From Euphorbia lathyris (Eukaryota > Streptophyta > Magnoliopsida > Malpighiales > Euphorbiaceae), in the NCBI RefSeq assembly GCF_963576675.1, contig NC_088911.1, positions 78,459,256 to 78,523,255 of the forward strand: a DNA stretch of 64,000 nucleotides, given 5' to 3'. Position numbers and translations under genes: made by a program. The notes under the pieces were generated by a model, which saw only the letters and a program-made list of their open reading frames with translations, did not search any database and was not told where the DNA came from. Each line of letters begins with the position of its first letter. Position 1 is the stretch's first letter. Below are positions 22,801 to 33,695 of the stretch, piece after piece.

Positions 22801-23763
22801 AAGTGAGTATAATTTTCTGATGAGATCTCTTGCCGCCCGTCATGGTCGTCCATTTCCTTGGTGGTTTCAACTTTGGAATGCTGTTGTTCCGTCCAAATTT
22901 AAAGAGTTTTGTTGGCATGCCTCGTCAAATTTTCTTCCAACGACCTCCTCTCTTATATCCAAAGGTGTGAGCCTTGATCCTCTCTGCTTATTTTGTCACT
23001 CTCAAGTTGAGGATTCTTTCCATATTCTGGTGGGGTGCGATTTTGCGAGCTCCACTTGGCGATTGGCGAATTTGGGCATCAATTGTAATTTCTCTTGTCT
23101 CTCGGAATGGCTTACTGGTATCTTCACTTCCAAGCCCAAAGAGATGATTTGTCAAGTTATGTCTATCCTATGGCATATTTGGCAAGCTAGGAACAAGAAG
23201 CTTTTGCAAGGGTTGTCCCTCTCTCCGGAATCAATCCTCCACTCGGCTCAGGTGTTGTTTCATCTACCCATTCTCCCTCTCGCTGGATCGCTCCCCCCGT
23301 GAATTGGCTCAAATGCAACTTTGATGCGGCCTGTTTCAGCGATCTCAATTGCAGCGGTTTCGGTTGTGTCATTCGAGATGCCAATGGTAGGTTCATTGCT
23401 GCCCACTCTTCTCGTATTTCTGGCCTTCCCGATGCTCTTACTGCTGAAGCTCTGGGTTTTAGAGGCACGCTCAATTGGTTAAAAGGCTATAACCTTGATC
23501 ATATTATTCTCGAATCTGATTCTCAGCTTCTGGTTCAAGCTTTTCACAGCAACAACTATACTAACTCCTATGTAGGAGCTGTTCTAGATGATTGTAGATT
23601 TTTTTTACAGTCGTTAAAATTTTTCATTGTTAAGCATGTTAAGCGGTCAGCGAACCAGGTGGCTCATGCTCTTGCACGAGCTTCTGGCTCTCAGTCTGAT
23701 CCGTGTTCTTGGAAGGAACACCCTCCTCCTTGTATTGTTAATCTTCTTCCTTTGGAATTTTAA
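19803..23763 (+). pseudogene. LINE ORF2: endonuclease, reverse transcriptase, RNase H
   Basis: Starts at ATG 19803 with MKLLAWNCRGFGNPRAV, the apurinic-endonuclease-like N-terminus (N and E residues), hit almost at once by TGA (19852-19854). The endonuclease continues in shifted frames: WGDFNDIMD, then SDHYAIFL. RT spans about 21110-21870: SPGPDGFNPYFFQKYW, DFRPVALYNVIYMIFSKAMA, KLDVSKAYDRLEW, a frameshift near 21673 inside GLRQGDPLSPYLF, and the catalytic FFTDDSLLFF. The frame 21737-23302 carries a zf-RVT region (PLCLFCHSQVEDSFHILVGC). The last frame (23299-23763) is a full RNase H domain (CNFDAACF, TAEALGF, ESDSQLLV). RNase H at the ORF2 end is a plant L1 subgroup feature. Confidence 0.93.
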
Positions 23764-23815
23764 TGAATTGTTTCTTTGTGTCAAAAAAAAAAAAAAAAAA
23801 AAGTCATTTTTGTTA

Positions 23816-24297
23816 GGGTTTACATATTTAGGACTTATCTCTACTTCCATAAATACTCATTCATAATTAATGATAATGTTAAGTTGCTCCATATTATTCT
23901 ATATATATTAAAAAAAAATGTCTACCACTAAAAATTATAAATTTTAACCATTGCATTATTGTAATCTTGTAATCTCAATCATTAATAACAATATAATAAT
24001 CAAGAATAAATAGCTAAATTTTAGCTATTTATTAAATATATGGTTAAACATAAAGTATTGATGGTTGAAATTTAGTATTAAACTGAAATGAGTTAAGAGA
24101 ATCCAAATATTGGAATGCGAGAGTATAGAGTTTGGTAATGCAGTCATGAAATTGAAATCAGATGGAAAAATGAAGATGATAATGAGAACATAGAAGAAAC
24201 AAGCAGTAATGAGTAGATTAGACGTTGAAGCAAGAGGTAGAATAAAAAAGAGAAGTCAAATTAAGAGAGGGTTGACTTGATATATAGGAATAAATAG
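23816..24297. other. AT-rich upstream spacer
   Basis: No gene or repeat boundary recognised between the LINE target site and the PHT1 gene 1 promoter region. A W-box-like TTGACTTG lies near 24272. Confidence 0.5.
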
Positions 24298-24305
24298 GCA
24301 TATCC
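24298..24305 (+). promoter_or_regulatory. P1BS site upstream of PHT1 gene 1
   Basis: GCATATCC matches the palindromic consensus GNATATNC bound by PHR1-type MYB regulators of phosphate starvation. It lies 843 bases before the ATG and about 60 before the likely first (5'-UTR) exon. An 8-mer this degenerate also occurs by chance about once in 4 kb. Confidence 0.55.
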
Positions 24306-24395
24306 CATTAGGATTCCCTTGTTACCCCTTAAATACCAGACCAGACCATACTTCTCCATATCCCACAATTCATTTCAACAACCGCCCTTCTTCTG

Positions 24396-25123
24396 GTTAG
24401 TTTCCAAACTTTCTTTTCTTTTGCATGAAATCATTTTAGATATATATCATAATGTCAGCCCTTTCTTGGATCTGCCGACTTTAATTATATACTATATGGA
24501 TATATTCATTCTTATCATTGCACTAGGCATCATATCATATGCCAATTGTCTCCTGAATAATTTCATTACATATGCATGCTTCTAAGATAATTCATTAAAT
24601 ACTTCAAGATTTTTAGATTAATTTCATTAACATAACATTTGCCAGGTCAATACATGTATATATACTAACTTTAATAGCTTTGCTGTTACTTTCCTTTTTT
24701 TTCTTAAATATTTTGCTATTGTCTCAGATTATGCCTCTATATTTTCTTGTTCTAATGATCATATTCATTTTGGGATTTCAAATTTACAACCATTGGCTTT
24801 GATATCAATTTCATGTATTACTCACCTCAAAGTTAGCTAAAATAATATATAATAATGTTTCTCCCTAACACTTATCAATTAAACACCTGCAACTCTTACA
24901 ATCCATGTCAAGAGAAGCAAAATCTTCTCCTAATTAATTTCCAATGGTTCGTTATTGTACAGCTGCCAAATTTCTTTTTATGCTGGCCAAATATAGAGTG
25001 ACAGCTAATTTGATACATCATCTAGTATTTGAAAAGTCAAACTCCATAGCTCTAGTTTCTTTGAAAAGTAAGCAAAGTTAAGAAGCAAGTATTGAATGAT
25101 AGTATCTATCTTGAGCTTATGCA
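24396..25123 (+). other. Putative 5'-UTR intron of PHT1 gene 1
   Basis: A donor (TTCTG|GTTAGT, near 24396) and an acceptor (TTATGCAG|GAAAAG, ending 25123) enclose AT-rich sequence. The acceptor lies 17 bases before the start codon. Gene 2 has the same TTATGCAG acceptor in the same place. PHT1 genes commonly have a 5'-UTR intron. The donor was chosen by eye. Confidence 0.55.
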
Positions 25124-25140
25124 GGAAAAGTGAAGGAGTG

Positions 25141-26757
25141 ATGGCTGTAGGAGAACACTTAGGAGTGCTTACAGCACTCGATGTGGCTAAGACCCAATTG
25201 TACCATTTTACAGCTATTGTAATTGCTGGAATGGGTTTTTTCACCGATGCATACGATCTTTTCTGCATATCCCTTGTAACTAAGTTACTAGGCAGAATAT
25301 ACTACACAGATCTCACCAAAGACAAGCCTGGGTCCCTGCCCCCTAACGTCGCTGCTGCAGTCAATGGTGTTGCACTCTGCGGAACTTTGGCTGGCCAGCT
25401 CTTCTTCGGCTGGCTCGGCGACAAATTGGGTAGAAAAAAAGTCTATGGGATAACACTTGTTCTCATGGTCGTTTGTTCCTTAGCCTCAGGCCTTTCCTTT
25501 GGAAGTTCTCCAGAGGGTGTAGTTGCTACTCTTTGTTTCTTCCGATTCTGGCTCGGATTCGGAATCGGGGGAGATTATCCTCTTTCTGCTACAATCATGT
25601 CCGAATACGCTAACAAGAAGACCCGTGGGGCATTCATAGCCGCGGTGTTTGCTATGCAAGGATTCGGGATTTTGGGAGGTGGAATTGTAGCTCTGGTAAT
25701 TTCGAGTGCTTTTGATCATCGATTCGAATCGCCTATCTATGCAGTTGACCGAGCAGCCTCACTCGCTCCACAGGCGGATTACGTTTGGCGTCTAATCTTA
25801 ATGTTCGGAGCTCTTCCAGCTGCCTTAACTTATTACTGGCGTATGAAAATGCCTGAAACTGCACGATACACAGCCCTGGTCGCCAAAAACGCTAAACAAG
25901 CAGCTTCAGACATGTCTAAAGTGTTAAATGTGGAACTGGAAGTAGAGGAAGACAAGGTTATGAAAATAGGAGAAGAGCCAAACAATTCCTTCGGGCTATT
26001 CTCGAGGGAATTCGCCAAGCGCCATGGGCTTCACCTTGTAGGAACAACAACAACTTGGTTCTTATTAGATATTGCTTTTTACAGCCAAAATCTATTCCAG
26101 AAAGATATATTTACCGCGATCAATTGGATACCAAAAGCAGCAGAAATGAATGCAATTCACGAAGTTTATCGCATTGCAAGGGCTCAAACACTTATTGCTT
26201 TGTGCAGTACAGTTCCTGGATATTGGTTTACAGTGCTATTTATAGACTATATAGGAAGATTCGCAATACAACTAATGGGTTTCTTCTTCATGACAGTGTT
26301 CATGTTTGCACTTGCTATTCCTTACCACCACTGGACCTTGAAGCCTAACCGAATAGGGTTTGTGGCAATGTATTCATTGACATTTTTCTTCGCCAATTTT
26401 GGACCCAATGCCACAACATTTGTCGTCCCGGCGGAGATATTTCCGGCAAGGTTGAGATCAACTTGCCATGGTATATCTGCTGCAGCTGGAAAAGCAGGAG
26501 CAATTATAGGTGCGTTTGGTTTCTTATATGCTGCACAAAACCAAGACAAGACGAAGACGGATGCTGGATATCCCCCGGGTATTGGTGTGAAGAACTCTTT
26601 GATTGCTCTTGGTGTGATTAACTTTTTGGGAATGGTATTTACTCTTTTGGTACCTGAATCCAAGGGTAAATCGCTCGAAGAGTTGACCGGTGAGAATGAG
26701 GATAATGCCCCCGACGGAAATGCTGTCGTTGATACTGCTAGAACTGTTCCTGTGTGA
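25141..26757 (+). CDS. PHT1: High-affinity phosphate:H+ symporter, PHT1 family (gene 1)
   Basis: 538 residues, intact, no intron in the coding region. PHT1 proteins are plasma-membrane H2PO4-/H+ symporters of the major facilitator superfamily. The family signature [13 protein letters not shown] is at residues 143-155. Proton and phosphate residues sit in FFTDAYDLF (D36, D39), GGDYP (D145) and [10 protein letters not shown] (D310). The MFS loop motif [11 protein letters not shown] is at 90-100. Twelve hydrophobic segments are split by a central hydrophilic loop (about 240-295) with the conserved [15 protein letters not shown]. The last extracellular loop has the usual [19 protein letters not shown], and the tail holds [12 protein letters not shown]. 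An in-frame ATG at 25096 is upstream, but the 5'-UTR acceptor and family N-terminus [10 protein letters not shown]...ALDVAKTQ favour 25141. Gene 2 is its nearby paralogue. Exact PHT1 subtype is uncertain. Confidence 0.97.
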   Translation: MAVGEHLGVLTALDVAKTQLYHFTAIVIAGMGFFTDAYDLFCISLVTKLLGRIYYTDLTKDKPGSLPPNVAAAVNGVALCGTLAGQLFFGWLGDKLGRKKVYGITLVLMVVCSLASGLSFGSSPEGVVATLCFFRFWLGFGIGGDYPLSATIMSEYANKKTRGAFIAAVFAMQGFGILGGGIVALVISSAFDHRFESPIYAVDRAASLAPQADYVWRLILMFGALPAALTYYWRMKMPETARYTALVAKNAKQAASDMSKVLNVELEVEEDKVMKIGEEPNNSFGLFSREFAKRHGLHLVGTTTTWFLLDIAFYSQNLFQKDIFTAINWIPKAAEMNAIHEVYRIARAQTLIALCSTVPGYWFTVLFIDYIGRFAIQLMGFFFMTVFMFALAIPYHHWTLKPNRIGFVAMYSLTFFFANFGPNATTFVVPAEIFPARLRSTCHGISAAAGKAGAIIGAFGFLYAAQNQDKTKTDAGYPPGIGVKNSLIALGVINFLGMVFTLLVPESKGKSLEELTGENEDNAPDGNAVVDTARTVPV

Positions 26758-28164
26758 TTCTAATTGTTCAATCTTATATCTATCTCTTTGATTTTCAGAT
26801 TATGTTTGTGTTATCTTATCTATCTCGTTGTTGTTTTCAATTGGGTTTTATGATTCAATTATATTATTTGGAATGCAATGTTAGTTTTTGGTTGTAAGTA
26901 TAATAATAAGATAATTAAAAAGAAAAATCATTGATTTGTGCGGATTGGTGTTGACCGATAATATATGCGAATGGATTTTAGTGTTCGCCTTGCATAGTTT
27001 TCCATATCATAGTTTGTGAAGACGATAAATATATAAGTTATGGAAGTAGCCAACAAACTAATATTCATTGTGAACCCATTTTTAGGGTTTGAATTAATCC
27101 GCCTCTTAAATTCTTTCCCTATCCAATAAATAATCCTATAAATATTCGACAAACATGACTCTTTAAAATATCACTAATAATATAACATTTTTTTAAACTA
27201 ATATTATAACATTTAAACTTTATTTTATGATATAAAAAAATTCTTTAACTTGAGGTATATTTACATTTAAGTACTAATTAAAAAAAATACAAATTAAAAA
27301 AATTTATTTAAAAAATTAACAAAATGATAATCTACATTTTGATTAGATAATTAACTTTTTTTTTTTTATTTGAACTTCAATATAAAGTTCAAAGACTTTA
27401 ATTTGACCAAATGAAAGTTAAGGATCATAATGTTAATAATATTTTAATTCACAGGGCATAGATGAAGAATTTGAATCATCTCAAGTTGAGTTTTAACATA
27501 GAGAGATAAAATTTGATACATCTGAACAATCAATTACCAAATTAATGGTTGAAATTTGGGGAAAAAAAGAGAAAAATCACAATAATCAATGGTTGTAACT
27601 GTAGAGAGTAATAAACTAGGTTTTGTGTAAAGTAATTTCATTGATTAGAAAATATATTGATAAAGGTATAAATATACAGAGATGATTAAGGATCCGTTTA
27701 TTTTATCTACAGTTTGTTGTTTGCTGTTACCGTTTGCTATTGGAAAAATCTGCTTTTAAAAAAAACAGATATTATCTGCTTTTGTAAAAGTCTATTTTTC
27801 AAGTGTAAAAAGGAAACAGGAGGTCACTAACCAAACACCTACAACTCTCTATTTTGAAGTGAAAAGATAAACAGGAGCCTGAAAATGAGCAGTCAAACAC
27901 CCTTTAATTTTCTAGCTAAGAGTAAACCTCTAAAGTACAAATACTAACAAAATTAATCTCTAACTTTTAAAGGATATTAACAAATATATATACTAAAAAG
28001 ATAGCAAATGATAACAACCAAGCTACATTTAGCAGATTTCCTAACCAAGCTTTTATCGAGTTTATCAATTAATGCGGTTATGTGTAAGCTTGGATTGCAT
28101 TTTATGTTACATTAAGGGGGTGTTTATATAGCTTTTCGAAAGAGCATTTAGCATTTCACTCTAA
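26758..28164. other. 3' flank and AT-rich intergenic sequence
   Basis: The first 150 bases are the likely 3' UTR of PHT1 gene 1. The rest is AT-rich with no gene seen. About 27690-27910 has MITE-like words (GGATCCGTTTATTTTATC ... GTCAAACACCCTTT), but no clear inverted ends or TSD were confirmed. Confidence 0.45.
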
Positions 28165-28287
28165 AGGTCTGTTTGGTTCAGCTGTTAGCTGTTTGCAGTT
28201 AGCTAGTAGCTGTTTGCAGTTAGCTAATTGATAATTAGTATTTGATAAATTTACACAGAGTTATTGATGTTAATATATGAAAAGACA

Positions 28288-28425
28288 GTGGTGAAGCTCT
28301 TAGCCTAGTGGTTGAGAGCTTATCTATGCCTTGAGAGGTCATGGGTTCGAATCACATCCGGATTTGGTGGAGATTTTTCTTTCTTCTTTAATGTAAGCGC
28401 ATTGCGCAAAAAAATTTTTTAAAAA
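28288..28425 (+). mobile_element. tRNA-derived SINE
   Basis: A 138-bp insertion bounded by a perfect 16-bp TSD AATATATGAAAAGACA (28272-28287 and 28426-28441). It contains a Pol III A box TAGCCTAGTGG (28301-28311) and a B box GGTTCGAATC (28344-28353) at tRNA-like spacing, and ends in an A/T-rich tail. Its closeness to a tRNA is limited to the promoter boxes; it does not fold as a tRNA gene. Confidence 0.93.
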
Positions 28426-28676
28426 AATATATGAAAAGACAAAAATGCCATATTCTTTAACAATATAAAATAATAATAATATAAATAAACATGTTGTACG
28501 AATATTGATAAAAAATAATCTAAATAATAGATAGTTCAAATTAATAATTATATAGATGTCTATATTATTATTTTTCAAATGCTAACATAGATAAATAAAT
28601 AACTTTTACACCGGTTTCGTTTAAAAAATTATTTATTCCTCCATAGATTAGAAGCAATTTGATCTCTCAATTCATT

Positions 28677-30042
28677 CATCTAAGTTGTTTTAGGATCCTC
28701 ATGATTTTCATTCATATCGATATAATTTAAAGTATTCAACGAGTCATGCGGCGAAAAATTAGGATCTTGATCGAAGCGGAAAAATGTTGGATCAGCTAAT
28801 GATGTTCTTCGAATATAATTATGTAGTGACATTGATACAATCACAATATCTCTTTGTATATGAAACGAATACGAAGGCATCAATCGTAAAATTTTCCATA
28901 TGGCTTTCCAAACTCCAAAAGTCCGTTCAATGCAAATTCTAATAGACGAGTACCAACGATTGAAAGTCTCTTTAGACCCTCTTGGTTGACCACCACGTTA
29001 AAAATCAGAAAAATGGTATCTTATTCCTTTGTATGGTGCAAGATATCCTTCAATTTGTGGATATCCAGCATCAACTACATAATACTTTTCTACATATATA
29101 TCATCGCGATATCATAAAAAAATAGTATAGTGTACATATAAAATTATCTATTAATAAACTAAAGTATTATTTCGTTATTTTTATATAGTTAAAATACTAA
29201 TAGATAAAAAAAATTACGATTATGCCTGAAGGAGGCTTAGGAAAATTTACTTCTTTTTTATGAATAGCGTGTTGAAATATTCATCCATCATGAGTAGTGC
29301 TTTCCCAACCAGCCAATACAAAAATGAATAACATGTCAAAGCTACAGGCAGCCATGATATTTTGTGTAGGCACACATTTTCTACCAATAAATCGAATTAG
29401 GTCTTTCTTTTTACACAAGTTGGTACATGAGTTCCATTAATTGCTCCAATACAATCCTATATAAATTTCGTTAATGAAAATTATAATATTAAACATACGA
29501 TGATAAGAAAAAAAAATAAACTATAAAAACTATGGTATTACCTCAAAATATGGCATATATCTTTCATCGTTGAGAATTTCTGGAGGTGTTGCTGAAAACG
29601 TTGGATCTTTAGGCTTTATTAAGTCAATTGAGAATTGTATCATCGTCCTTAATACTTCATGAAAAATCTTGCTAACCGTCTCACCAGAGTGTTGAAAGCC
29701 TTCTTGAACAATCCGATTTGAAGCTCCATGAGTAAGAATGTATAGAAATATACAAACTTTTTCCAAATTTGACATTCTGTTTGATTGAACTAATCCACAC
29801 TTTTTTTCAAGATCATCACTGAGATTTATCAATGTACGTTTGTCCATTCTAAACATATTAATACATCTCTTTTCATTCCTTCTCATTATTTCTAACAATC
29901 ACATATAACCTGTTTGAAGTGAATCCATATATGGTTCTTTTATAATATATCTCAAATAATGTTGGATAACAAATTCAATATTATACATCGTTATTCTCCA
30001 AATATTATCATCATCAATAATGATCTTATGCACAATATCCAT
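28677..30042 (-). pseudogene. Harbinger DDE nuclease-type transposase
   Basis: Start at 30042 (MDIVHKIIIDDDNIWR), interrupted by TGA at 29901-29899. It then resumes with MRRNEKRCINMFRMDKRTL and an HTH-like region (LEKVCIFLYILTHGASNRIVQEGFQHSGETVSKIF, read as two parts) to 29530. Downstream blocks give DCIGAINGTHVP, MAACSFDMLFIFVLAGWES, VDAGYPQIEGYLAPYKG and ICIERTFGVWK ... SLHNYIRR, the DDE_4 order. The first catalytic Asp of the usual AIDGTH is Asn here (AINGTH). Further stops occur after HDG and SDF. An intron-like gap lies at about 29530-29465. The enzyme would cut and join DNA at TWA targets together with ORF1 protein. Confidence 0.85.
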
Positions 30043-30300
30043 ATCTATGAAGGAAAAATAAAAATAATTTTCAAAAATAATTTTTTAATATAAATCTAAA
30101 ATAATATCATTAAGGTAAACAATGTTTACATAAATCCAAATTAAATAAAATACCAACAATTATAAAAGTACTTATGCACAAAAAAAAAAATCAAATATAA
30201 AAGATAACATACAACAAGTCTTCTAGCCACTTGGTTTCCACACGCCCCCTTTATATAAGTCAAAATACTGCTGAATAAATTCAAGCTTTTCATCACCATC

Positions 30301-31209
30301 CTAAAGTGCATTGTACATTTGCCTCAGTGATTTTTGAGCAAACAAAATCATGCAAAAAGCACGAAGTTTTGTACCTTTAACTATTTGTCGTATAGTCAAC
30401 ACATCTTTCATAACCTCTTTAGTAGAACAACCAGATTGATCTCCAAGCATTTCACGCAAGACGAGAGTTTTATCCTTAATACAATTGTTCATTCTTTCAT
30501 TCATTTCTCTAAAAACATCAGTAATTTCTATGGTACTCATTTTCTTTTTTCTCTTATTATCATTCTTTTTATTTGTTGAAGTATCTATAGCATTCTCTGA
30601 TCTTTTTTGTTTCCTCAAAAGTTCCTAACTATCAACAATCGGAGTGGATGAACCTCCTAAAATAGAATTTTGATTTATTATCTTTTCTATACTATCTTCA
30701 AAATCTTCTTCTTCTAAATCATCATCATTTACCAAATGAATCACATGATCATAAATCAGATCATCTTCATTATCATCCCGCATCATTCTAGAAGAAGGTG
30801 CATATGCATATGCATATTCACCAGTAGTCATAGTATCCATAAATATAATTGGATATTTTTCATAAACGTCTTGTCTAATTTCTTTCTCACGTAATTTTGC
30901 AAAATCTTTATTTTCCTATGAATTACAAAAAAAAAACCTATTCATAATTTAACAAATTAACTTAAATTTTATAATACAAAAAGTTTAGATTCGACTTACT
31001 TCTATCTTTCAATTCCAGCACTCATCAGAAGCAATAATTGTACCTCTAACAGGAACCCATCCTAATCCAGTCTTTTTTCCGTTTAAGTCACTCCATAATC
31101 TCCATTGTTTTTTCATAGTATCCCATGTACTTTTTAATTGAGTTCTAGTAAATTGTATGCCCACGGCTTTCAATTCATTTTCTACCCATAACCATCCATT
31201 GTTACCCCA
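30301..31209 (-). pseudogene. Harbinger ORF1, Myb/SANT-like (3' part)
   Basis: Contains GNNGWLWVENELKAVGIQFT and LKSTWDTMKKQWRLWSDLNG, typical of the Myb_DNA-bind_3 domain of PIF/Harbinger ORF1. An acidic block follows (30840-30625) and then a basic C-terminal block (30618-30301). Stops or frame changes separate the blocks, which may be partly introns. ORF1 binds element ends and imports the nuclease. The upstream end is cut by a gypsy element at TSD CCCCA and resumes at 35454. Confidence 0.75.
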
Positions 31210-31429
31210 TGTCACATATGCATGTAAGAACAAGAAATTAAAGGACTGAATTGACTCTTTGCCTTATAGTTAATTACATTTATTGTAGTTGTTCTGTATT
31301 GAAACTCTGTTAGTTATTCTGTCACTATGGCGTTTATTAGTTAACGGTAGAATTTGTTATGCCAGCTATTGTATTCCAGCCACATAACCGTTTGCCTTGT
31401 CGTTTTCCTTATTTAGAGAAAGGACTGAT
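31210..31429 (+). repeat. Truncated left LTR of gypsy element
   Basis: Matches the first two thirds of the right LTR (35114-35453) up to TTTAGAGAAAGGAC, then passes directly into gag. About 120 bases of LTR, the primer site and the gag N-terminus are lost. Confidence 0.85.
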
Positions 31430-32168
31430 TGGGATCTGTTTGTCAGGGAAATTAGTAAGCGATTTCAAGATACTGAAAACGCTGATGTAGTAGAGCAGAT
31501 GCATAAACTCTATCAAACTTCCTCAGTTCTTCAGTACCAAGAACAGTTTGAAGAGCTGAAATTAAAAATGGAAAAGATCCATCCGAAAATTCAAGAGCCT
31601 TTTTATGTTTCTTCCTTTATTGCAAATCTCAAACTTGAACTTAGCTCTGCAGTCCGTTATCATGAACCTACAAATATATACTCTGCCATTAAACATGCCA
31701 AATTTAAGAAAACCCATTTGAAGGAAGTCATGGAGTCTTTAAAACCAAAACCAACCATAAAACCTACCTATTCGCCCAAACCTTGGCAAACCACCACACC
31801 TTACAAACCCAATTCTCCTGCTGGAAACTATACTCACCCCAAATCAACCAATACTAAACCTAATTCACCCCTTATGCCTTACAAAAATGTCTCTAGTGCT
31901 CGTTGGAGGTGTGGAGAGAAGTATTCTCTTGGACACCAGTGTGCTACTAAGAAACTTAATGCGATTAATGTAGAAGATATTCAGCAGGAAAAAGGGGAAG
32001 AGAGTAGTGAAGAACATGAACTTATACCAAAAGGAATGGAGGAGCAAGTTACTCTCTCCATTCATGCCCTAGATGGAGGAATGGCAGACAATACTTTCAG
32101 ATTGAAAGGCATGATCAACAAACGCATGATAATGGTGTTGGTGGATAGTGGAAGCACTTATACCTTCT
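31430..32168 (+). pseudogene. Gypsy gag and start of protease
   Basis: Retrotrans_gag region: WDLFVREISKRFQDTENADV ... LQYQEQFEELK ... SFIANLKLELS. It is followed by a Pro/Thr-rich linker, a degenerate zinc knuckle (CGEKYSLGHQC, first spacing altered) and the aspartic protease active site VLVDSGSTYTF. The frame is then cut by the solo LTR. An apparent upstream ATG lies in the LTR and is not the native start. Confidence 0.85.
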
Positions 32169-33688
32169 ATTGAGCGATTTCCGCAAGTGCACAGTATACG
32201 CTTGTAGTAATAAAAGATATCGATCCCACAGGGAACGTTTTTTTAACAAAAACTTATTTTGAATTGGTTAAATATACTTTTAAGGTTTATAATATGGAAA
32301 ATCGTTAAATCGGATTTGGTTTTGAAATTGCTAGAATGAGAATTAGATTAGAGTATAAAAATGTTAGAAAATATTTCTGATTTAGGAATAAATTTACAAA
32401 ACATGATTGTTTAGTTCTTTAGAAAAGTAAACAAGTGTATTCATTTGCATTAAGCAAAGAAAACAACTTTAAACTTTGTATAAATTATAACGATGAAATA
32501 AATGATGGAACCTCTAATTTTTAGGCTTTGAACTGTAGTCAATCCTCCTACGGTCGGGTTAGATCGCTACCTTAACCAAATTAAAACTCTTCCGAGATAA
32601 TAATTTGTCTAAGTGTTCAACAAAGTTTCCTTGTAAAGATTTTGAATTAAACTACGTTTTAATGAAAACACCGGCAATCCACTTCGAATCCTTTACCAAA
32701 GTGCTGTATGAAAATCTATCGAATAGAACGAACTTTATTAGATGAAACATAAATTTGATACAAGTTTACAGAGAACAAGGAGCATGAAAACATTCGACGG
32801 CGTGCAAGTGAACGGGTTGTTAATCCTTTCCTTGGGTTTCGTTAGAGTTTGTCAGACTCAGGGGCGGATTCTCTACTCAATCTTCTCGCTGTAACTTCGT
32901 AATAGGTATACGGTCGGCCTCTACCAAAATGTAAACTAATATGAACAAATCTAAACGCTACTGTGTTTGTTATTATTGAATAAACAATGTGTGTACACCA
33001 TAATGCTTTTTACAGAAACGAACTTCTAATCTATGACTCATTTCTGAGTCAAAGTTTCTGCATAACCCTTGCACTAATCTTAAAATCCAACTCTCTCTAT
33101 ATTGTTTTTTCAACTCTCCATCAACTCTTTATTTATAGATGTTGAAGAGTCGTGATTGAAGTGTCGTGTTCGTTGTGGAGAGACGTTTCTATCCACCCGA
33201 ACAAACGCCTTTCTTGGATTTTAAACATGTGTTTTTTGTGCTTGGCAGAATTTCTGCTCTTACCGAGAATGGAAATTCTCGATCGAGAATGGGGAATTGA
33301 TTTTTTAGCCTTCAAACGAAAGGGAGGGAGAGCTGGACGCCGCGTGTCGCGATCGAGAATTTGGGATTCTCGATCGCGGCCCACAAATTCTCTACCGAGA
33401 ATTTGGATTCTCAACCGAGAATATGAATTTTTCTCCCGTTTCTGACTTCGTTCTCGTCTTCCTTGTATTGGTGTGCTGATTTCTTTGTCTTTTGGCTCCT
33501 AACTTAGTGTTTTCCTTCGTTTTTGACCTCTTTTTGTTCCTATTTGGATTTTACCAAATATTTAGGTACCTTGCATGAAAGAAACATATTCGAATGTAAA
33601 AGTACTCTAAATAGATATAAACAGCACGAATTCATAGTAAAAACTGATGTAAATATTAATGATATTTTAGGTATATTTTGGGCTTAAC
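32169..33688 (-). mobile_element. Solo LTR inserted in gypsy protease
   Basis: A 1.52-kb segment with ACCTTCT repeated at both borders (32162-32168 and 33689-33695); removing it rejoins the protease frame. The minus strand reads from TGTTAAGCCCAAAATATACC to GCGGAAATCGCTCA, LTR-like ends. A minus-strand TATAAATAAAG lies near 33137. No ORF of its own. The region 33260-33425 contains several perfect palindromes of TTCTCGATCGAGAA type. The exact ends are uncertain by a few bases because the direct repeat exceeds the usual 5 bp. Confidence 0.65.
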
Positions 33689-33695
33689 ACCTTCT

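Larger units (their letters stand above)
17918..23800 (+). mobile_element. Full-length L1-type LINE, inactivated
   Basis: Bounded by a perfect 15-bp target-site duplication AAGTCATTTTTGTTA (17903-17917 and 23801-23815). It ends in a poly(A) tail (A18, 23783-23800), so it is 5883 bp and not 5'-truncated. Order: 5' UTR, ORF1 (DUF4283 plus zinc knuckle), ORF2 (endonuclease, RT, zf-RVT, RNase H). Several stops and frameshifts break both ORFs. The perfect TSD beside damaged ORFs suggests either mobilisation in trans or mutation since insertion. The 3' end lies about 0.5 kb from the PHT1 gene 1 promoter. Confidence 0.95.

Noticed and set aside
25096..25140. Upstream in-frame ATG extending PHT1 gene 1 by 15 codons
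   Set aside because: It precedes the TTATGCAG splice acceptor and the extension does not resemble PHT1 N-termini.
28288..28425. tRNA gene
   Set aside because: A and B boxes are present but no cloverleaf; poly(A)-like tail and TSD identify a SINE.
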